In this document: positions 1-8,991 of the stretch, in pieces | Layout of the letters: each line of letters begins with the position of its first letter | How positions within the stretch are numbered: the first letter of the stretch is position 1 | From: Salegentibacter salinarum | GTDB taxonomy: Bacteria > Bacteroidota > Bacteroidia > Flavobacteriales > Flavobacteriaceae | DNA: 64,000 nucleotides | Direction: 5' to 3' | NCBI RefSeq assembly: GCF_900168115.1 | Contig: NZ_FUZC01000001.1 | Location: 372,001-436,000 of the forward strand | Translations under genes and position numbers: made by a program | The notes under the pieces: model-generated | What the model was told of the DNA's origin: nothing | What the model saw: only the letters and a program-made list of their open reading frames with translations | Database searches by the model: none

Positions 1-708
1 TTGAATAAAAACACCCGCAACATAACCTGCAATTACATTTACAACTGCCGGGAGCGTACTTAGTAAACCTTCGGGATCAAAAGGAAGGCCGTAGCCTTTA
101 TAAAGATTGGCGTCATTAAAAATTAATCGGTCAAATTTCAATGCTGCATTGTTTTCTAAAGAAAGTGGATTAGGCTGATCTCCAAAAAACCACATAATTA
201 CCCAATAAGCAAGCAAGATTAAAATTCCAACAATAATAGATTTTTTCAGTTTTAGATAATGCAGAATTAATGATGCAAAAAGATAGCAGAGTGCAATGCG
301 TTGTAAGACACCCATAATTCGCATATTGGCCAGATTTTTAAAAACCAGCTCGCCTTCCTGTCGAAAAACAAACGGAAATGCGCTTAAAAACAACCCAATA
401 AGGAAAATAAGTCCGGTTCGTTTAAATACTTTTCTTAAAAATGCGCTTTCCGAAATACTTTCGTATTTGCGAAGGCTAAAACTCATCGCGTTGCCAATTA
501 CGAATAGAAATGAAGGGAAAACCCAATCGGTTGGAGTAAAACCATTCCAGGCTGCATGTTTAAATGGTGCATAAATATGCGACCAGCTTCCCGGCGTATT
601 CACCAGTATCATTAGGGCTACGGTAAGTCCGCGCAAAACATCTAAAGCTAAATAACGCTGATTTTTGCCGATTTTTGCTTGCTTAAATAATTTATTGGCT
701 TCAGTCAT
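1..708 (-). CDS. NagX-like membrane acyltransferase (DUF5009 / heparan-alpha-glucosaminide N-acetyltransferase family), 3' part missing
   Basis: The reading frame starts at an ATG at 706-708 and runs off the left edge, so only about 236 N-terminal residues are present. Translation gives a cytoplasmic head (MTEANKLFKQAK), then the family hallmark RYLALDVLRGLTVALMI and TDWVFPSFLFVIGNAMSFS, followed by several hydrophobic membrane segments (for example RTGLIFLIGLFLSAFPFVF). This pattern is typical of the DUF5009/YeiB-like acyltransferases related to human HGSNAT. Members called NagX sit beside N-acetylglucosamine genes in other bacteria. Here the gene diverges from a ROK regulator and a NagB fusion, which supports an amino-sugar role. 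The exact substrate is not known. The spacer to the next gene (709-922) is extremely AT-rich and contains no promoter box that I can call. Confidence 0.8.
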   Translation of the reverse strand, partial: MTEANKLFKQAKIGKNQRYLALDVLRGLTVALMILVNTPGSWSHIYAPFKHAAWNGFTPTDWVFPSFLFVIGNAMSFSLRKYESISESAFLRKVFKRTGLIFLIGLFLSAFPFVFRQEGELVFKNLANMRIMGVLQRIALCYLFASLILHYLKLKKSIIVGILILLAYWVIMWFFGDQPNPLSLENNAALKFDRLIFNDANLYKGYGLPFDPEGLLSTLPAVVNVIAGYVAGVFIQ

Positions 709-922
709 TCTCCTTTTCGGTACTCTTAAAGTTGAGGCTTAGATTTGAAAATTCGAGTTTATATTATTCCATAAAAGTATAAATTTCGATTAAATAATCA
801 ATCTTTTATAAAAAAATAGAAAAAGTATTTTTAAAAATATTTTTTTTATATACTTTTAAATTCAAAATAAATTCATTTTTTTAAAAGCTTAAAACAAACC
901 ATTAATGCTTTTATTTTAAAAT

Positions 923-2209
923 ATGACAACTCAAACTATGCCAACAGATCTACATGACTTTTTTATAGATGAAAAGAAACTTTCTACTATCAATAATGTA
1001 GAGCGGAAGAAATTTCTCCAGAAATTAAAGATCATCAAACATTTATTTTTGAATGGTGAAACCTCTAACGCCGAAGTTTGCCAGCGCTTTAATGTAAGCC
1101 TGCCAACTTCCATGTCTCTCCTCAATCAACTTATTGAAGAAGGCATAGTGATAAAAAAAGGACGGGGAAAATCTGAAGGTGGCCGTAAACCCGATCTATA
1201 CGGACTTGTAGAGAATTCATTTTTTGTAGTGAGTATTCATATAGAACGGTTTAGAATTAAGTTGGCAGTAATTGATAATAACCATACCATTCTTCACGAA
1301 AAATCCTGGCCCGCCGAGATTTCTTCAGATTCTAATATCGTAGATCTCTTATTTGGGTGGACCCAAGAATTATTAAAAGAAGCTAAAGTGAAACTGGACC
1401 AGGTAATGGGTGTTGGTATAAGCATGCCTGGACTGGTTTCTGCTGAAGCCGGTAAAAACTTCACTTATTATTTAAGCGAACAGGAACCCGAATCTCTTAA
1501 AAATAAATTTGAAAAAAAGTTTAAAAAGCCGGTTGCTATTTTAAATGATGCAAAAAGCGCCTGTTTAGCTGAATTTCGCTTTGGCACGGCCAAAAATAAA
1601 AGCAATGTTTTAGTAATTTCTATGGACTGGGGTATTGGTCTGGGAATTATTATGGGCGGAAGAATGCACTCCGGTGAGTCTGGTTTCGCGGGAGAATTCG
1701 GCCATATTCCAATGACAGAAGACGGCTTACTTTGCCACTGCGGGAAACGTGGCTGTCTGGAAACAGAAGCTTCGGGACTTGCCCTTGTTAGGAAGACCAA
1801 AGAGGGTTTAAAAGCAGGACAAACCTCGGTTTTAAACAATTTAAAAAAAGAAGAATTGGAGAAACTGGAGCCGGAAACGATTATAGATGCTGCTAATCGT
1901 GGCGACCAGTTTGCAATTAATGTACTTTCTGAAATAGGAATAAACCTTGGAAAAGGAATTGCAATTTTAATCCAGATCTTTAATCCAGAATTAGTGATTT
2001 TAGAAGGCAAAATAGCTGAAGCAAAACAATTTATTACCACCCCAATTCAACAATCAATGAACACTTACTGTATGATGCAGCTTAAGGAACGTACCAAAAT
2101 TGAGCTTTCTACCCTTGGGGCGAATTCCAGCTTGTATGGTGGCACCATAGCAGTAATGGACGATATATTTAAAGACCAGGTTAGCCTGGTAAAATCCCAA
2201 ATTAGTTAA
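923..2209 (+). CDS. ROK-family transcriptional repressor (NagC/Mlc-like)
   Basis: This 428-residue protein has an N-terminal winged helix-turn-helix (about residues 30-90, with TSNAEVCQRFNVSLPTSMSL and the wing KGRGKSEGGRKPDLYGL) and a C-terminal ROK domain. The ROK zinc motif CHCGKRGCLE is intact and ILNDAKSACLAE carries the sugar-binding Asp. The phosphate-binding motif DxGGT of ROK kinases is replaced by VSIHIERFRIKLAVID. That favours a sugar-sensing repressor over a kinase, as in NagC and Mlc. It ends 6 bp before the NagB fusion, so the two are co-transcribed. The likely targets are its own operon and the facing minus-strand salvage genes; this is inferred. The inducer is probably an amino sugar or its phosphate. 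A second ATG at 938 is an alternative start. Confidence 0.88.
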   Translation: MTTQTMPTDLHDFFIDEKKLSTINNVERKKFLQKLKIIKHLFLNGETSNAEVCQRFNVSLPTSMSLLNQLIEEGIVIKKGRGKSEGGRKPDLYGLVENSFFVVSIHIERFRIKLAVIDNNHTILHEKSWPAEISSDSNIVDLLFGWTQELLKEAKVKLDQVMGVGISMPGLVSAEAGKNFTYYLSEQEPESLKNKFEKKFKKPVAILNDAKSACLAEFRFGTAKNKSNVLVISMDWGIGLGIIMGGRMHSGESGFAGEFGHIPMTEDGLLCHCGKRGCLETEASGLALVRKTKEGLKAGQTSVLNNLKKEELEKLEPETIIDAANRGDQFAINVLSEIGINLGKGIAILIQIFNPELVILEGKIAEAKQFITTPIQQSMNTYCMMQLKERTKIELSTLGANSSLYGGTIAVMDDIFKDQVSLVKSQIS

Positions 2210-2215
2210 AAAATT

Positions 2216-4138
2216 ATGGCCAGATTAAATCTTTTAGAAGAAACACGTTTTGAGAAACTACCGGTAAAAGTTTATGAAGATGAACATATTGCCTCAAAAA
2301 AAGTAGCCAAACGAATTGCAGATCTTATTAGACGTAAGCAAGACAAGCATGAAAATGCCGTGTTGGGTCTGGCAACAGGTGCCACCCCGGTAGAAGTTTA
2401 CGACGAACTAATTAGAATGCATAAAGAAGAAGGGCTTAGTTTTAAAAACGTGATAACCTTTAACCTGGATGAATATTACCCCATGCAGCCTGATGCCAAA
2501 CAGAGCTACGTAAAATTTATGGATGAAAATCTTTTTAATCATATAGATATAAAAAGAGAGAATATTCATATTCCAGATGGGACCCTGGCCAAAGAAGATA
2601 TTACCGATTATTGCCTCTCTTACGAAAATCAAATTGGGGCTGTGGGCGGTTTAGACCTGCAATTACTGGGAATTGGTAGAACCGGTCACATAGGTTTTAA
2701 TGAACCGGGTTCTGCCCCAAATTCTGGAACGCGGTTGGTAACCTTAGACGATTTAACCCGAAGGGATGCTTCACGTGATTTTGGTGGTAAAGAAAATGTA
2801 CCTACCAAAGCCATCACAATGGGAATTGGCACCATTTTTAAAGCCAAAGAAATTATTTTAATGGCCTGGAGCAAGAAAAAAGCTCCCATCATTAAAAAAG
2901 CTGTTGAAGGGGAAATGTCTGGAAATGTACCCGCCACATATCTTCAGCTTTCAGATAATGTAGAATTTATTCTAGATGAAGATGCTGCTTCAGAATTAAC
3001 AAGATTTAATACGCCGTGGTTAGTAAAAGACTGTTCCTGGGATAAGGCATTAATTAAAAAAGCGGTAATCTGGCTTTCTTCCGAAGTAAAAAAACCTATT
3101 CTAAAACTTACCGACGAAGATTACAACAATAACGGAATGGCCCAACTTGCCACAGAGCAAGGCCCAGCTTATGATATTAATATTGATGTTTTCAATCAAC
3201 TTCAGCATAGTATTACCGGATGGCCGGGAGGAAAACCAAATGCCGATGATTCCCAGCGTCCAGAGCGTAAAAGTCCGGCGAAAAAACGCTCTCTCATATT
3301 TTCACCTCATCCCGATGATGATGTGATTTCTATGGGCGGTACATTTATAAGATTGGTAGACCAGGGACACGATGTGCACGTTGCGTATCAAACTTCAGGG
3401 AATACCGCTGTTTGGGATACTGATGTGTTACGTTATGTGGAATTTGCCATAGATTTTAAGAAGAGTACCGGTGAAGATACCGAAAAGCTGGAAGCTACTT
3501 ATGAGAAAATGCGCGCCTTTATTGATAAAAAAGAGCCTAATGAAATTGATTTAGATGAAATAAGGGACGTAAAAGCCTTTATTAGAAAATCTGAAGCAAT
3601 TGCCGGAGCTCGTTATGCCGGATTAAAAGATAAAAACATTCATTTTATGGCCCTGCCATTTTATGAAACCGGGAAAAAAGTAAAAAATCCGGTGACCGAT
3701 AAAGACGTGGAACTTACCATGGATTTATTGAAAGAGATAAAGCCTCATCAAATATTTGCCGCCGGCGATTTTGCCGATCCTCACGGAACACATATAGTTT
3801 GTTTCAGAATCATCCTGGAAGCAATGAAAAGGCTCAGAAAAACCGAAGCCTGGACCAAAGATTGCTGGTTGTGGATGTACCGTGGCGCTTGGCAGGAATT
3901 TGAAGTACACGAGATTGAAATGGCCGTGCCACTTTCTCCAAAAGAAGTACAACGCAAACGAAATGCTATTTTCCAACATCAATCTCAAAAAGACAGACCG
4001 GTATTTCCGGGAGACGACGAACGTGAGTTTTGGGTAAGAGCAGAAGAAAGAAACCGCGAAACCGCCGAAAGTTACGATAAACTGGGATTAGCGAATTATG
4101 AAGCCATGGAAGCATTCGTAAAATGGAAATTCGAATAA
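2216..4138 (+). CDS. nagB: Glucosamine-6-phosphate deaminase (NagB) fused to a PIG-L/LmbE deacetylase domain
   Basis: This 640-residue protein has two domains. Residues 1-270 are NagB-like: GLATGATPVEVYDEL binds the phosphosugar, NLDEYYPM contains the proton-shuttling Asp (D85), and GIGRTGHIGFNEPGS contains H158 and E163. In E. coli NagB the base between G and H is Asp (GNDGH, D141); here it is Thr156. The C-terminal part (about 355-640) is a PIG-L/LmbE domain with the zinc motif SPHPDDDV (H365, D367, D368) and a later DPHGTH. Known two-domain relatives occur in Bacteroidota and are annotated as GlcN-6-P deaminases. The PIG-L part could remove the N-acetyl group before deamination, which would fit the absence of nagA here; this is inference. 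It converts GlcN-6-P to fructose-6-P and ammonia if active. Confidence 0.85.
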   Translation: MARLNLLEETRFEKLPVKVYEDEHIASKKVAKRIADLIRRKQDKHENAVLGLATGATPVEVYDELIRMHKEEGLSFKNVITFNLDEYYPMQPDAKQSYVKFMDENLFNHIDIKRENIHIPDGTLAKEDITDYCLSYENQIGAVGGLDLQLLGIGRTGHIGFNEPGSAPNSGTRLVTLDDLTRRDASRDFGGKENVPTKAITMGIGTIFKAKEIILMAWSKKKAPIIKKAVEGEMSGNVPATYLQLSDNVEFILDEDAASELTRFNTPWLVKDCSWDKALIKKAVIWLSSEVKKPILKLTDEDYNNNGMAQLATEQGPAYDINIDVFNQLQHSITGWPGGKPNADDSQRPERKSPAKKRSLIFSPHPDDDVISMGGTFIRLVDQGHDVHVAYQTSGNTAVWDTDVLRYVEFAIDFKKSTGEDTEKLEATYEKMRAFIDKKEPNEIDLDEIRDVKAFIRKSEAIAGARYAGLKDKNIHFMALPFYETGKKVKNPVTDKDVELTMDLLKEIKPHQIFAAGDFADPHGTHIVCFRIILEAMKRLRKTEAWTKDCWLWMYRGAWQEFEVHEIEMAVPLSPKEVQRKRNAIFQHQSQKDRPVFPGDDEREFWVRAEERNRETAESYDKLGLANYEAMEAFVKWKFE

Positions 4139-4165
4139 TTTCAATAACGAAGTTAGATTAGATCA

Positions 4166-5101
4166 ATGAAAAAATTAATTCCTGTTTTTTATCTTATAAT
4201 GGCCGTTGCTATTATTTCCTGCGGAAATAATCCTTACGCAAAAACCAATCGTTTACATAAGAAACAGGCAAAGGCTTACAGCAAACAATTACAGCAGTTC
4301 CCCACCCCGGAAAACCAGAAAGAATCCGCACTCAATTATGGTGACTACTGGGTGGGAACTACTAATTTTAACCTGAGAAAGCCTAATTACGTGGTAATTC
4401 ACCACACCGCTCAGGATTCAATTGGTCAAACTTTAGCTACGTTTACCTTGCCAAGAACGCAAGTAAGTTCGCATTATGTAATTGCTAAAAACGGGGAAAT
4501 TTTTCATATGTTAAATGATTATTATCGTGCCTGGCACGGTGGAATTGGGAAATGGGGCAACAATACCGATTTAAATTCATCTTCACTGGGAATTGAAATT
4601 GATAATAACGGCGAAGAAGTATTTACCGATCTGCAAATAAATAGTTTAATTGAATTGCTCAAGCAAATTAAAGAAAAATACAGCATCCCCGCTGAAAATT
4701 TTATTGGCCATTCTGATATTGCGCCTTCCCGAAAAGTAGATCCAAATGCTAATTTTCCATGGAAACGTTTAGCTGAAGAAGGTTTTGGATTATGGTATGA
4801 TGAAGCTGACGTGGAAAACCTTAAACTTGAAGCTGAATTTTTTAAACCAAATCCTTTAGCTATAAGACTTAATTCAAGGCTTACTACCAGAATTCCGTTT
4901 CTGGATAAACTGGTTTTCCCCGAAGTAATTCCGGCCGATTTTAATACAGAAAATGCATTAAAGATCATAGGTTTTGACACTACAGACTTAGAAGCTGCAA
5001 AAAGTGCTTTTAAATTGCACTTTATCCAGGAAAATCTTGACCAGCCTTTTAACCATTATGATTTAAAAGTACTGTATCAATTGCATAAGAAGTATTTGTA
5101 A
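4166..5101 (+). CDS. N-acetylmuramoyl-L-alanine amidase lipoprotein (Amidase_2, AmiD-like)
   Basis: The 311-residue precursor starts with MKKLIPVFYLIMAVAIISC, a lipoprotein signal with Cys19 as the lipidation site, so the enzyme should sit on an envelope membrane facing the periplasm. The Amidase_2 zinc ligands are visible: VVIHHTAQD (H79/H80) and IGHSDIAPSRKVDP (H182, D192), with SSHYVIAKNG and AWHGG between them. The family cleaves the amide bond between MurNAc and L-Ala, releasing stem peptides and denuded or anhydro sugars. It lies 27 bp after the NagB fusion on the same strand and ends at a terminator hairpin shared with the NlpC/P60 gene. About 100 C-terminal residues beyond the amidase core resemble the helical tail seen in AmiD-type enzymes. 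Confidence 0.88.
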   Translation: MKKLIPVFYLIMAVAIISCGNNPYAKTNRLHKKQAKAYSKQLQQFPTPENQKESALNYGDYWVGTTNFNLRKPNYVVIHHTAQDSIGQTLATFTLPRTQVSSHYVIAKNGEIFHMLNDYYRAWHGGIGKWGNNTDLNSSSLGIEIDNNGEEVFTDLQINSLIELLKQIKEKYSIPAENFIGHSDIAPSRKVDPNANFPWKRLAEEGFGLWYDEADVENLKLEAEFFKPNPLAIRLNSRLTTRIPFLDKLVFPEVIPADFNTENALKIIGFDTTDLEAAKSAFKLHFIQENLDQPFNHYDLKVLYQLHKKYL

Positions 5102-5109
5102 TAATAAAG

Positions 5110-5140
5110 AAACCTCACAGGTTTGGAAACTGTGAGGTTT
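5110..5140. terminator. Bidirectional intrinsic terminator of the salvage island
   Basis: An 11-bp perfect stem AAACCTCACAG / CTGTGAGGTTT encloses a 9-nt loop. A-rich and T-rich flanks let it work in both directions between convergent genes that end at 5101 (+) and 5144 (-). The same AACCTCACAG core recurs in the hairpins at 16567 and 28164. Confidence 0.85.
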
Positions 5141-5143
5141 AAC

Positions 5144-6373
5144 TTACATTTTCACTTTCTCACCTTCAGAATTAGTAAATAAGTCTGAATCTTTTAAATA
5201 GATCAAACCTTTATCTTCTTTGTTTAAAATTCGTTTGGTGCGCAGGTAGCGATTGTAATTATATTCATCAAAATCTTCAGCTTCGGTATCAAAATTACTG
5301 ATGTGAACTTCACCCATTGAGTGAATGAATTTATTATCACCAATCCACATGCCTACGTGAATTACACGTTCTGAGGTAGAATCGGTTGCAGGTTTTCCGA
5401 AGAAAAGTAAGTCGCCTTTTTCAAGGTTTTCAAAATTCTTATCGGTATCTACAACATCCCCGGTATGAATTTGCTGCGAAGCATCACGCGGAATTACCAT
5501 CCCGTTCAGAAAAAATATGGTTTTGGTGTACCCGCTGCAATCAACTCCTTTTGGCGAAGTACCACCCCATAAATAAGGCAATCCCATTAGTTTTTTGGAA
5601 GTTGCCACTAAATCCTCTTCGGTTTGATCTAAAGAAGTCAGCCAATCCTCGTATGGTTGCGCGTAAGCTTCCTCTATGAAGGCTTTCTTTCCATTTGGGT
5701 ATTCTACCTCGTAAAAATTATTTTGTTTGTTTAAGAGCTCTAAAATATTCCCGGCCACGAGATCTGAAACCGTTTGTGAATTGGGATTTGGTTCAAAATA
5801 AGAATTGCCGGTGGGTTCGGTAAAAATTAGTTTTTCCTTAGATTTCCAGTCAGAAAATTCTTCTTCGGTCATATTTTTAATTCCGCCGTAATCTACCCAG
5901 GCCAGGTAACCTTCGGGAGTTTGAATGTAATACCAACTTCCCTCCTTTTTATAAACTTTAACCGGCATTCCGAGCGTAGCTTGAGTGACGAGTTGCGCCG
6001 AATGTTTCGGTGCATCCCTAAGATTGGCTACTGAAATCTTTACCACCCCGTGAGTTTTATTTTCCAAACCTTCAGTATCGGGAAGCATCCTAATGCTATC
6101 GGTAAATTTGATATTTTCTGATTGTAATTTTTCCTTTAGAAAAGCTACTGCTTCAGGATCGTTAGATTCTCCTTTTAGAATGTAGGATTCTCCGTCTTTT
6201 TCGGCTCGCACATCAAAAAGAGCTACCCGTCCATCCGGGGCGTATTCTTCTTCCACTTGAGCAATTTGATTTTCAAGTGGGTTTTCTTCTTCTTTTTCTA
6301 CTTTTTCTTCACAGGAAGCGAATAGGAAAAGCGTTAAGAATAAAATTAAATAAGGTTTTTTAAGTATGTTCAT
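5144..6373 (-). CDS. NlpC/P60 peptidase lipoprotein with SH3-like domains (YkfC-like)
   Basis: The 409-residue precursor has a lipobox ending in FLFASC (Cys21). After an acidic linker comes an SH3-like region (about 110-165, with VKISVANLRDAPKHSAQLV) and a second SH3-like stretch (about 185-235). The NlpC/P60 catalytic domain follows: LPYLWGGTSPKGVDCSGY (Cys279), RVIHVGMWIG (His339) and FIHSMG (His351). Such enzymes cut the gamma-D-Glu-diamino acid bond and release L-Ala-D-Glu. The gene just upstream in the same direction encodes an L-Ala-D/L-Glu epimerase, the next step, which strongly supports a murein-peptide recycling role. The 127-bp gap between them holds a repeat fragment (6405-6454), so it may also be transcribed separately. 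Confidence 0.88.
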   Translation of the reverse strand: MNILKKPYLILFLTLFLFASCEEKVEKEEENPLENQIAQVEEEYAPDGRVALFDVRAEKDGESYILKGESNDPEAVAFLKEKLQSENIKFTDSIRMLPDTEGLENKTHGVVKISVANLRDAPKHSAQLVTQATLGMPVKVYKKEGSWYYIQTPEGYLAWVDYGGIKNMTEEEFSDWKSKEKLIFTEPTGNSYFEPNPNSQTVSDLVAGNILELLNKQNNFYEVEYPNGKKAFIEEAYAQPYEDWLTSLDQTEEDLVATSKKLMGLPYLWGGTSPKGVDCSGYTKTIFFLNGMVIPRDASQQIHTGDVVDTDKNFENLEKGDLLFFGKPATDSTSERVIHVGMWIGDNKFIHSMGEVHISNFDTEAEDFDEYNYNRYLRTKRILNKEDKGLIYLKDSDLFTNSEGEKVKM

Positions 6374-6404
6374 TGGTGATTATTTTTTCTATTTGAAAAA
6401 CTTT

Positions 6405-6454
6405 GATCTCCGAATAAATTTCGGAGCAGGCTCTTAAACAAGTTCAGGATGACG
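6405..6454 (-). repeat. Partial copy of a dispersed intergenic palindromic repeat
   Basis: A hairpin CTCCGAATAAATTTCGGAG is followed by ACAAGTTCAGGATGACG. The latter is the reverse complement of the left arm CGTCATCCTGAACTTGT seen at 41545. This looks like a truncated, inverted copy of the family described in the findings. Confidence 0.6.
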
Positions 6455-6500
6455 TATCCATAAAAAGTAGATTCGAAATTAGTGAATTTTTGACTGAAAT

Positions 6501-7517
6501 TTATTTCTCATACAATTCCACTCCTGTGCCGTTTCTTTTAGGAAAATGCACCTTTTCGTCGTAAACTTTTACTCCGTCGGCGATATCGTTTTTAATTAAA
6601 AGTCCGCCGTCCATATCTACATAATCCAGTAGTGGCAATAATTGTGCAATTGCTGAAATTCCCACCGTAGATTCTGTCATACAACCCACCATTACTTTTA
6701 AGCCGAGCGATTTTCCTTTTAAAATCATTCGCTTTCCCGGGGTGAGGCCGCCGCATTTGGTGAGTTTGATGTTTATTCCGTGAAAATATCCGGAGCATTT
6801 TTCAACATCGCTTTCTTCAATACAACTTTCATCGGCAATAAGTGGCAAAACCGATTCTTTGTATAGTTTTTTCATTCCATCCCAATCATCAGCCTTTAAA
6901 GGTTGCTCTAGGAATTCAACATTCAATTCTTTCAAAGCTTTGGCATTTTCAATAGCCTGATCTGCGGTCCAGGCGGCATTAGCATCTACCCTAAAAATGG
7001 CATAGGTATGTTTTCGCAGTTCTTTTACAATCGCGACATCATCTTCGGTTCCCAGTTTGATTTTGTATAATGGCCATGGGAATTCCTCAATTTTCTGCAC
7101 CATTTTTTCAACGGAATCTATTCCAATAGTATAATTTGTAAGTGGAATATTTTCCAAATTTAATCCCCATAATTGGTAAAGCGGCATTTCATTTCGCTTT
7201 CCGTGGAGATCGTGCAGGGCGATGTCCAGGGCACATTGGGCAAATGGATTATGCTTTAATCTTGGCCAGGTAAGCTCCCAGATCTCCTCAGGCGTTTTAT
7301 CGATATTTTCAGCAAGCAGCGGCTCTAAAGATTGAATATCCTCCTGCATTCTTTCAATACTGACCCCATAATAAGAAGTAGCAGTAGCTTCGCCATACCC
7401 GGTAAAACCGCCATCGGTTACCGCTACAATTAATGTAGGTTGAAAGTCGCGAGACCCGTGGCTAATTGTAAATGTATTCTTTAACTCAAGATTATATGGA
7501 TAAAACTTTAGCTGCAT
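6501..7517 (-). CDS. L-Ala-D/L-Glu epimerase (enolase superfamily dipeptide epimerase)
   Basis: The 338-residue protein matches the mandelate racemase/muconate lactonizing branch of the enolase superfamily. The catalytic Lys pair motif YKIKLG has K152 and K154. The magnesium ligands lie in FRVDANAAWT (D178), EFLEQPL (E204) and IADESC (D229). The second catalytic lysine lies in NIKLTKCGGL (K251). This arrangement is that of YcjG/YkfB L-Ala-D/L-Glu epimerases, which convert the murein dipeptide to L-Ala-L-Glu so that normal peptidases can use it. It sits 10 bp downstream of a sodium:solute symporter and just upstream of an NlpC/P60 peptidase, all in one direction. That neighbourhood matches peptide recycling. 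Other dipeptide specificities are possible in the family. Confidence 0.88.
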   Translation of the reverse strand: MQLKFYPYNLELKNTFTISHGSRDFQPTLIVAVTDGGFTGYGEATATSYYGVSIERMQEDIQSLEPLLAENIDKTPEEIWELTWPRLKHNPFAQCALDIALHDLHGKRNEMPLYQLWGLNLENIPLTNYTIGIDSVEKMVQKIEEFPWPLYKIKLGTEDDVAIVKELRKHTYAIFRVDANAAWTADQAIENAKALKELNVEFLEQPLKADDWDGMKKLYKESVLPLIADESCIEESDVEKCSGYFHGINIKLTKCGGLTPGKRMILKGKSLGLKVMVGCMTESTVGISAIAQLLPLLDYVDMDGGLLIKNDIADGVKVYDEKVHFPKRNGTGVELYEK

Positions 7518-7527
7518 AAATTTTGAA

Positions 7528-8985
7528 TTATTCGGATAGGCGTTTTTCAGCTTTCGATCTATAAATAGCTAAAAGTCCTACCATGGTAATAGCGGCATTT
7601 ACCAACAAGATCTCGAAACCAAATTGATAACCTCTAAACCAGGTTTCAGAATTAAAATCTAAAATTACAGAAATTACCGGGGATAATATACATACCAACG
7701 GCACCCATTTGTCGCGTACCGGATTTTTGCTTAACAATCCATAAGCGAATAAACCCAGTAAAGGACCATAAGTAAAACCGGCAACTTTAAACACTGCGCT
7801 TACTACACTGCTATCGTTTACCGCATTAAATGCAATAATTACCAGAAACATTAAAATGGTAAAACCAATATGAACTAAAAGTCTTGTTTTTTTTTGATTT
7901 TTTTCTTTTTTCTGAATATCAAGAATATCTACACAAAATGAAGTAGTAAGCGCCGTTAAGGCCGAATCTGCACTGGAAAAAGCAGCGGCGATGATTCCTA
8001 ATAGGAATACGACTCCGGCTAAAATTCCGAAGTGATTTAGCGCAAGTAGAGGATAAAGATCGTCGGTTCTTTGCGGGATTGCAATTCCCTGATCCATTGC
8101 GAATTTATAAAGTAAAACCCCAAGGGCTAAAAAGAGTACCGTTGAAAAGAAAAAAACAATGGAAAACCAAAAAATATTCTTTTGAGCTTCTCCCTTGTTC
8201 TTGCAAGTCAGGTTTTTTTGCATCACATTCTGATCAAGCCCATTCATCGCAATCGTAATAAAGATTCCGGCAAGGAAACTTTTGAAAAACGCAGTGTTAG
8301 ATCGCCAATTCCAATCAAAAATAGTAGACATTTCACTATTTGCAACTATGCTGAAAACATCGGTAAACTTGAGTTCCATCTGGTCTACGATCATAAAAAT
8401 ACTAATGACAACCGCCAATAGTAAGAAAGTGGTTTGCAGGGTATCTGTCCATACAATTGTTTTAATTCCACCGCGAAAGGTGTAAATCCAAATCAGTGCA
8501 ATAGTAATCAATACAGTAACCCAAAATGGAATTCCGAAGGCATCGAAAAATGCAATTTGCAAGACCAGCGCAGCCAAAAACAACCTAAAAGATGCCCCTA
8601 TAGTTTGAGATATAAGAAAAAATGTGGCTCCGGTGTAATAAGAATTTTGCCCGAACCTGTCTTTTAAATATTCATAAATGGAAATCAATTTGAGTTTATA
8701 AAATAATGGAATTAACACAAGCGCAATTACCGTGTATCCCACCATATTCCCCATAACAAATTGCAAATAAGTCCAATTGGAATTTCCAACCTCCCCGGGA
8801 ACTGAAATGAAAGTCACACCGGATAGCGTGGCACCAACCATTCCATAAGCTACTAAAAACCAGGGTGATTGCCGGTTGGCTGTGAAAAAGGTATTATTAT
8901 CAGCTTGTTTCGAGGTATAATGGCTAATTACTAACAGTAGCGCAAAATAACCGGCGATAACACCAAAAACGAGGATAGGGCTCAT
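7528..8985 (-). CDS. Sodium:solute symporter (SSS family)
   Basis: This 485-residue membrane protein has about 13 hydrophobic segments and SSS-family landmarks: FFTANRQSPWFLVAYGMVGA near the start, SGVTFISVPG, and a central RGGIKTIVWTDTLQ. Proteins of this family import sugars, amino acids, sialic acid or other solutes with sodium. Its cargo cannot be read from sequence. Its tight position (7 bp after the DigH-like gene, 10 bp before the epimerase) suggests murein-derived cargo such as a muropeptide, a dipeptide or an amino sugar; this is inferred from context only. Confidence 0.85.
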   Translation of the reverse strand: MSPILVFGVIAGYFALLLVISHYTSKQADNNTFFTANRQSPWFLVAYGMVGATLSGVTFISVPGEVGNSNWTYLQFVMGNMVGYTVIALVLIPLFYKLKLISIYEYLKDRFGQNSYYTGATFFLISQTIGASFRLFLAALVLQIAFFDAFGIPFWVTVLITIALIWIYTFRGGIKTIVWTDTLQTTFLLLAVVISIFMIVDQMELKFTDVFSIVANSEMSTIFDWNWRSNTAFFKSFLAGIFITIAMNGLDQNVMQKNLTCKNKGEAQKNIFWFSIVFFFSTVLFLALGVLLYKFAMDQGIAIPQRTDDLYPLLALNHFGILAGVVFLLGIIAAAFSSADSALTALTTSFCVDILDIQKKEKNQKKTRLLVHIGFTILMFLVIIAFNAVNDSSVVSAVFKVAGFTYGPLLGLFAYGLLSKNPVRDKWVPLVCILSPVISVILDFNSETWFRGYQFGFEILLVNAAITMVGLLAIYRSKAEKRLSE

Positions 8986-8991
8986 AACTTG

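Noticed and set aside
1468-2040. 190-codon open frame on the minus strand within the ROK gene
   Set aside because: It lies antisense to a well-conserved ROK domain, has a composition typical of a shadow frame and resembles no family.
923-2209. ROK protein as the missing GlcNAc/MurNAc kinase
   Set aside because: It has an N-terminal winged helix and lacks the DxGGT phosphate-binding motif, as in NagC/Mlc repressors.
4522-4980. 152-codon minus-strand frame within the amidase gene
   Set aside because: It is antisense to the Amidase_2 domain, with no independent motif.
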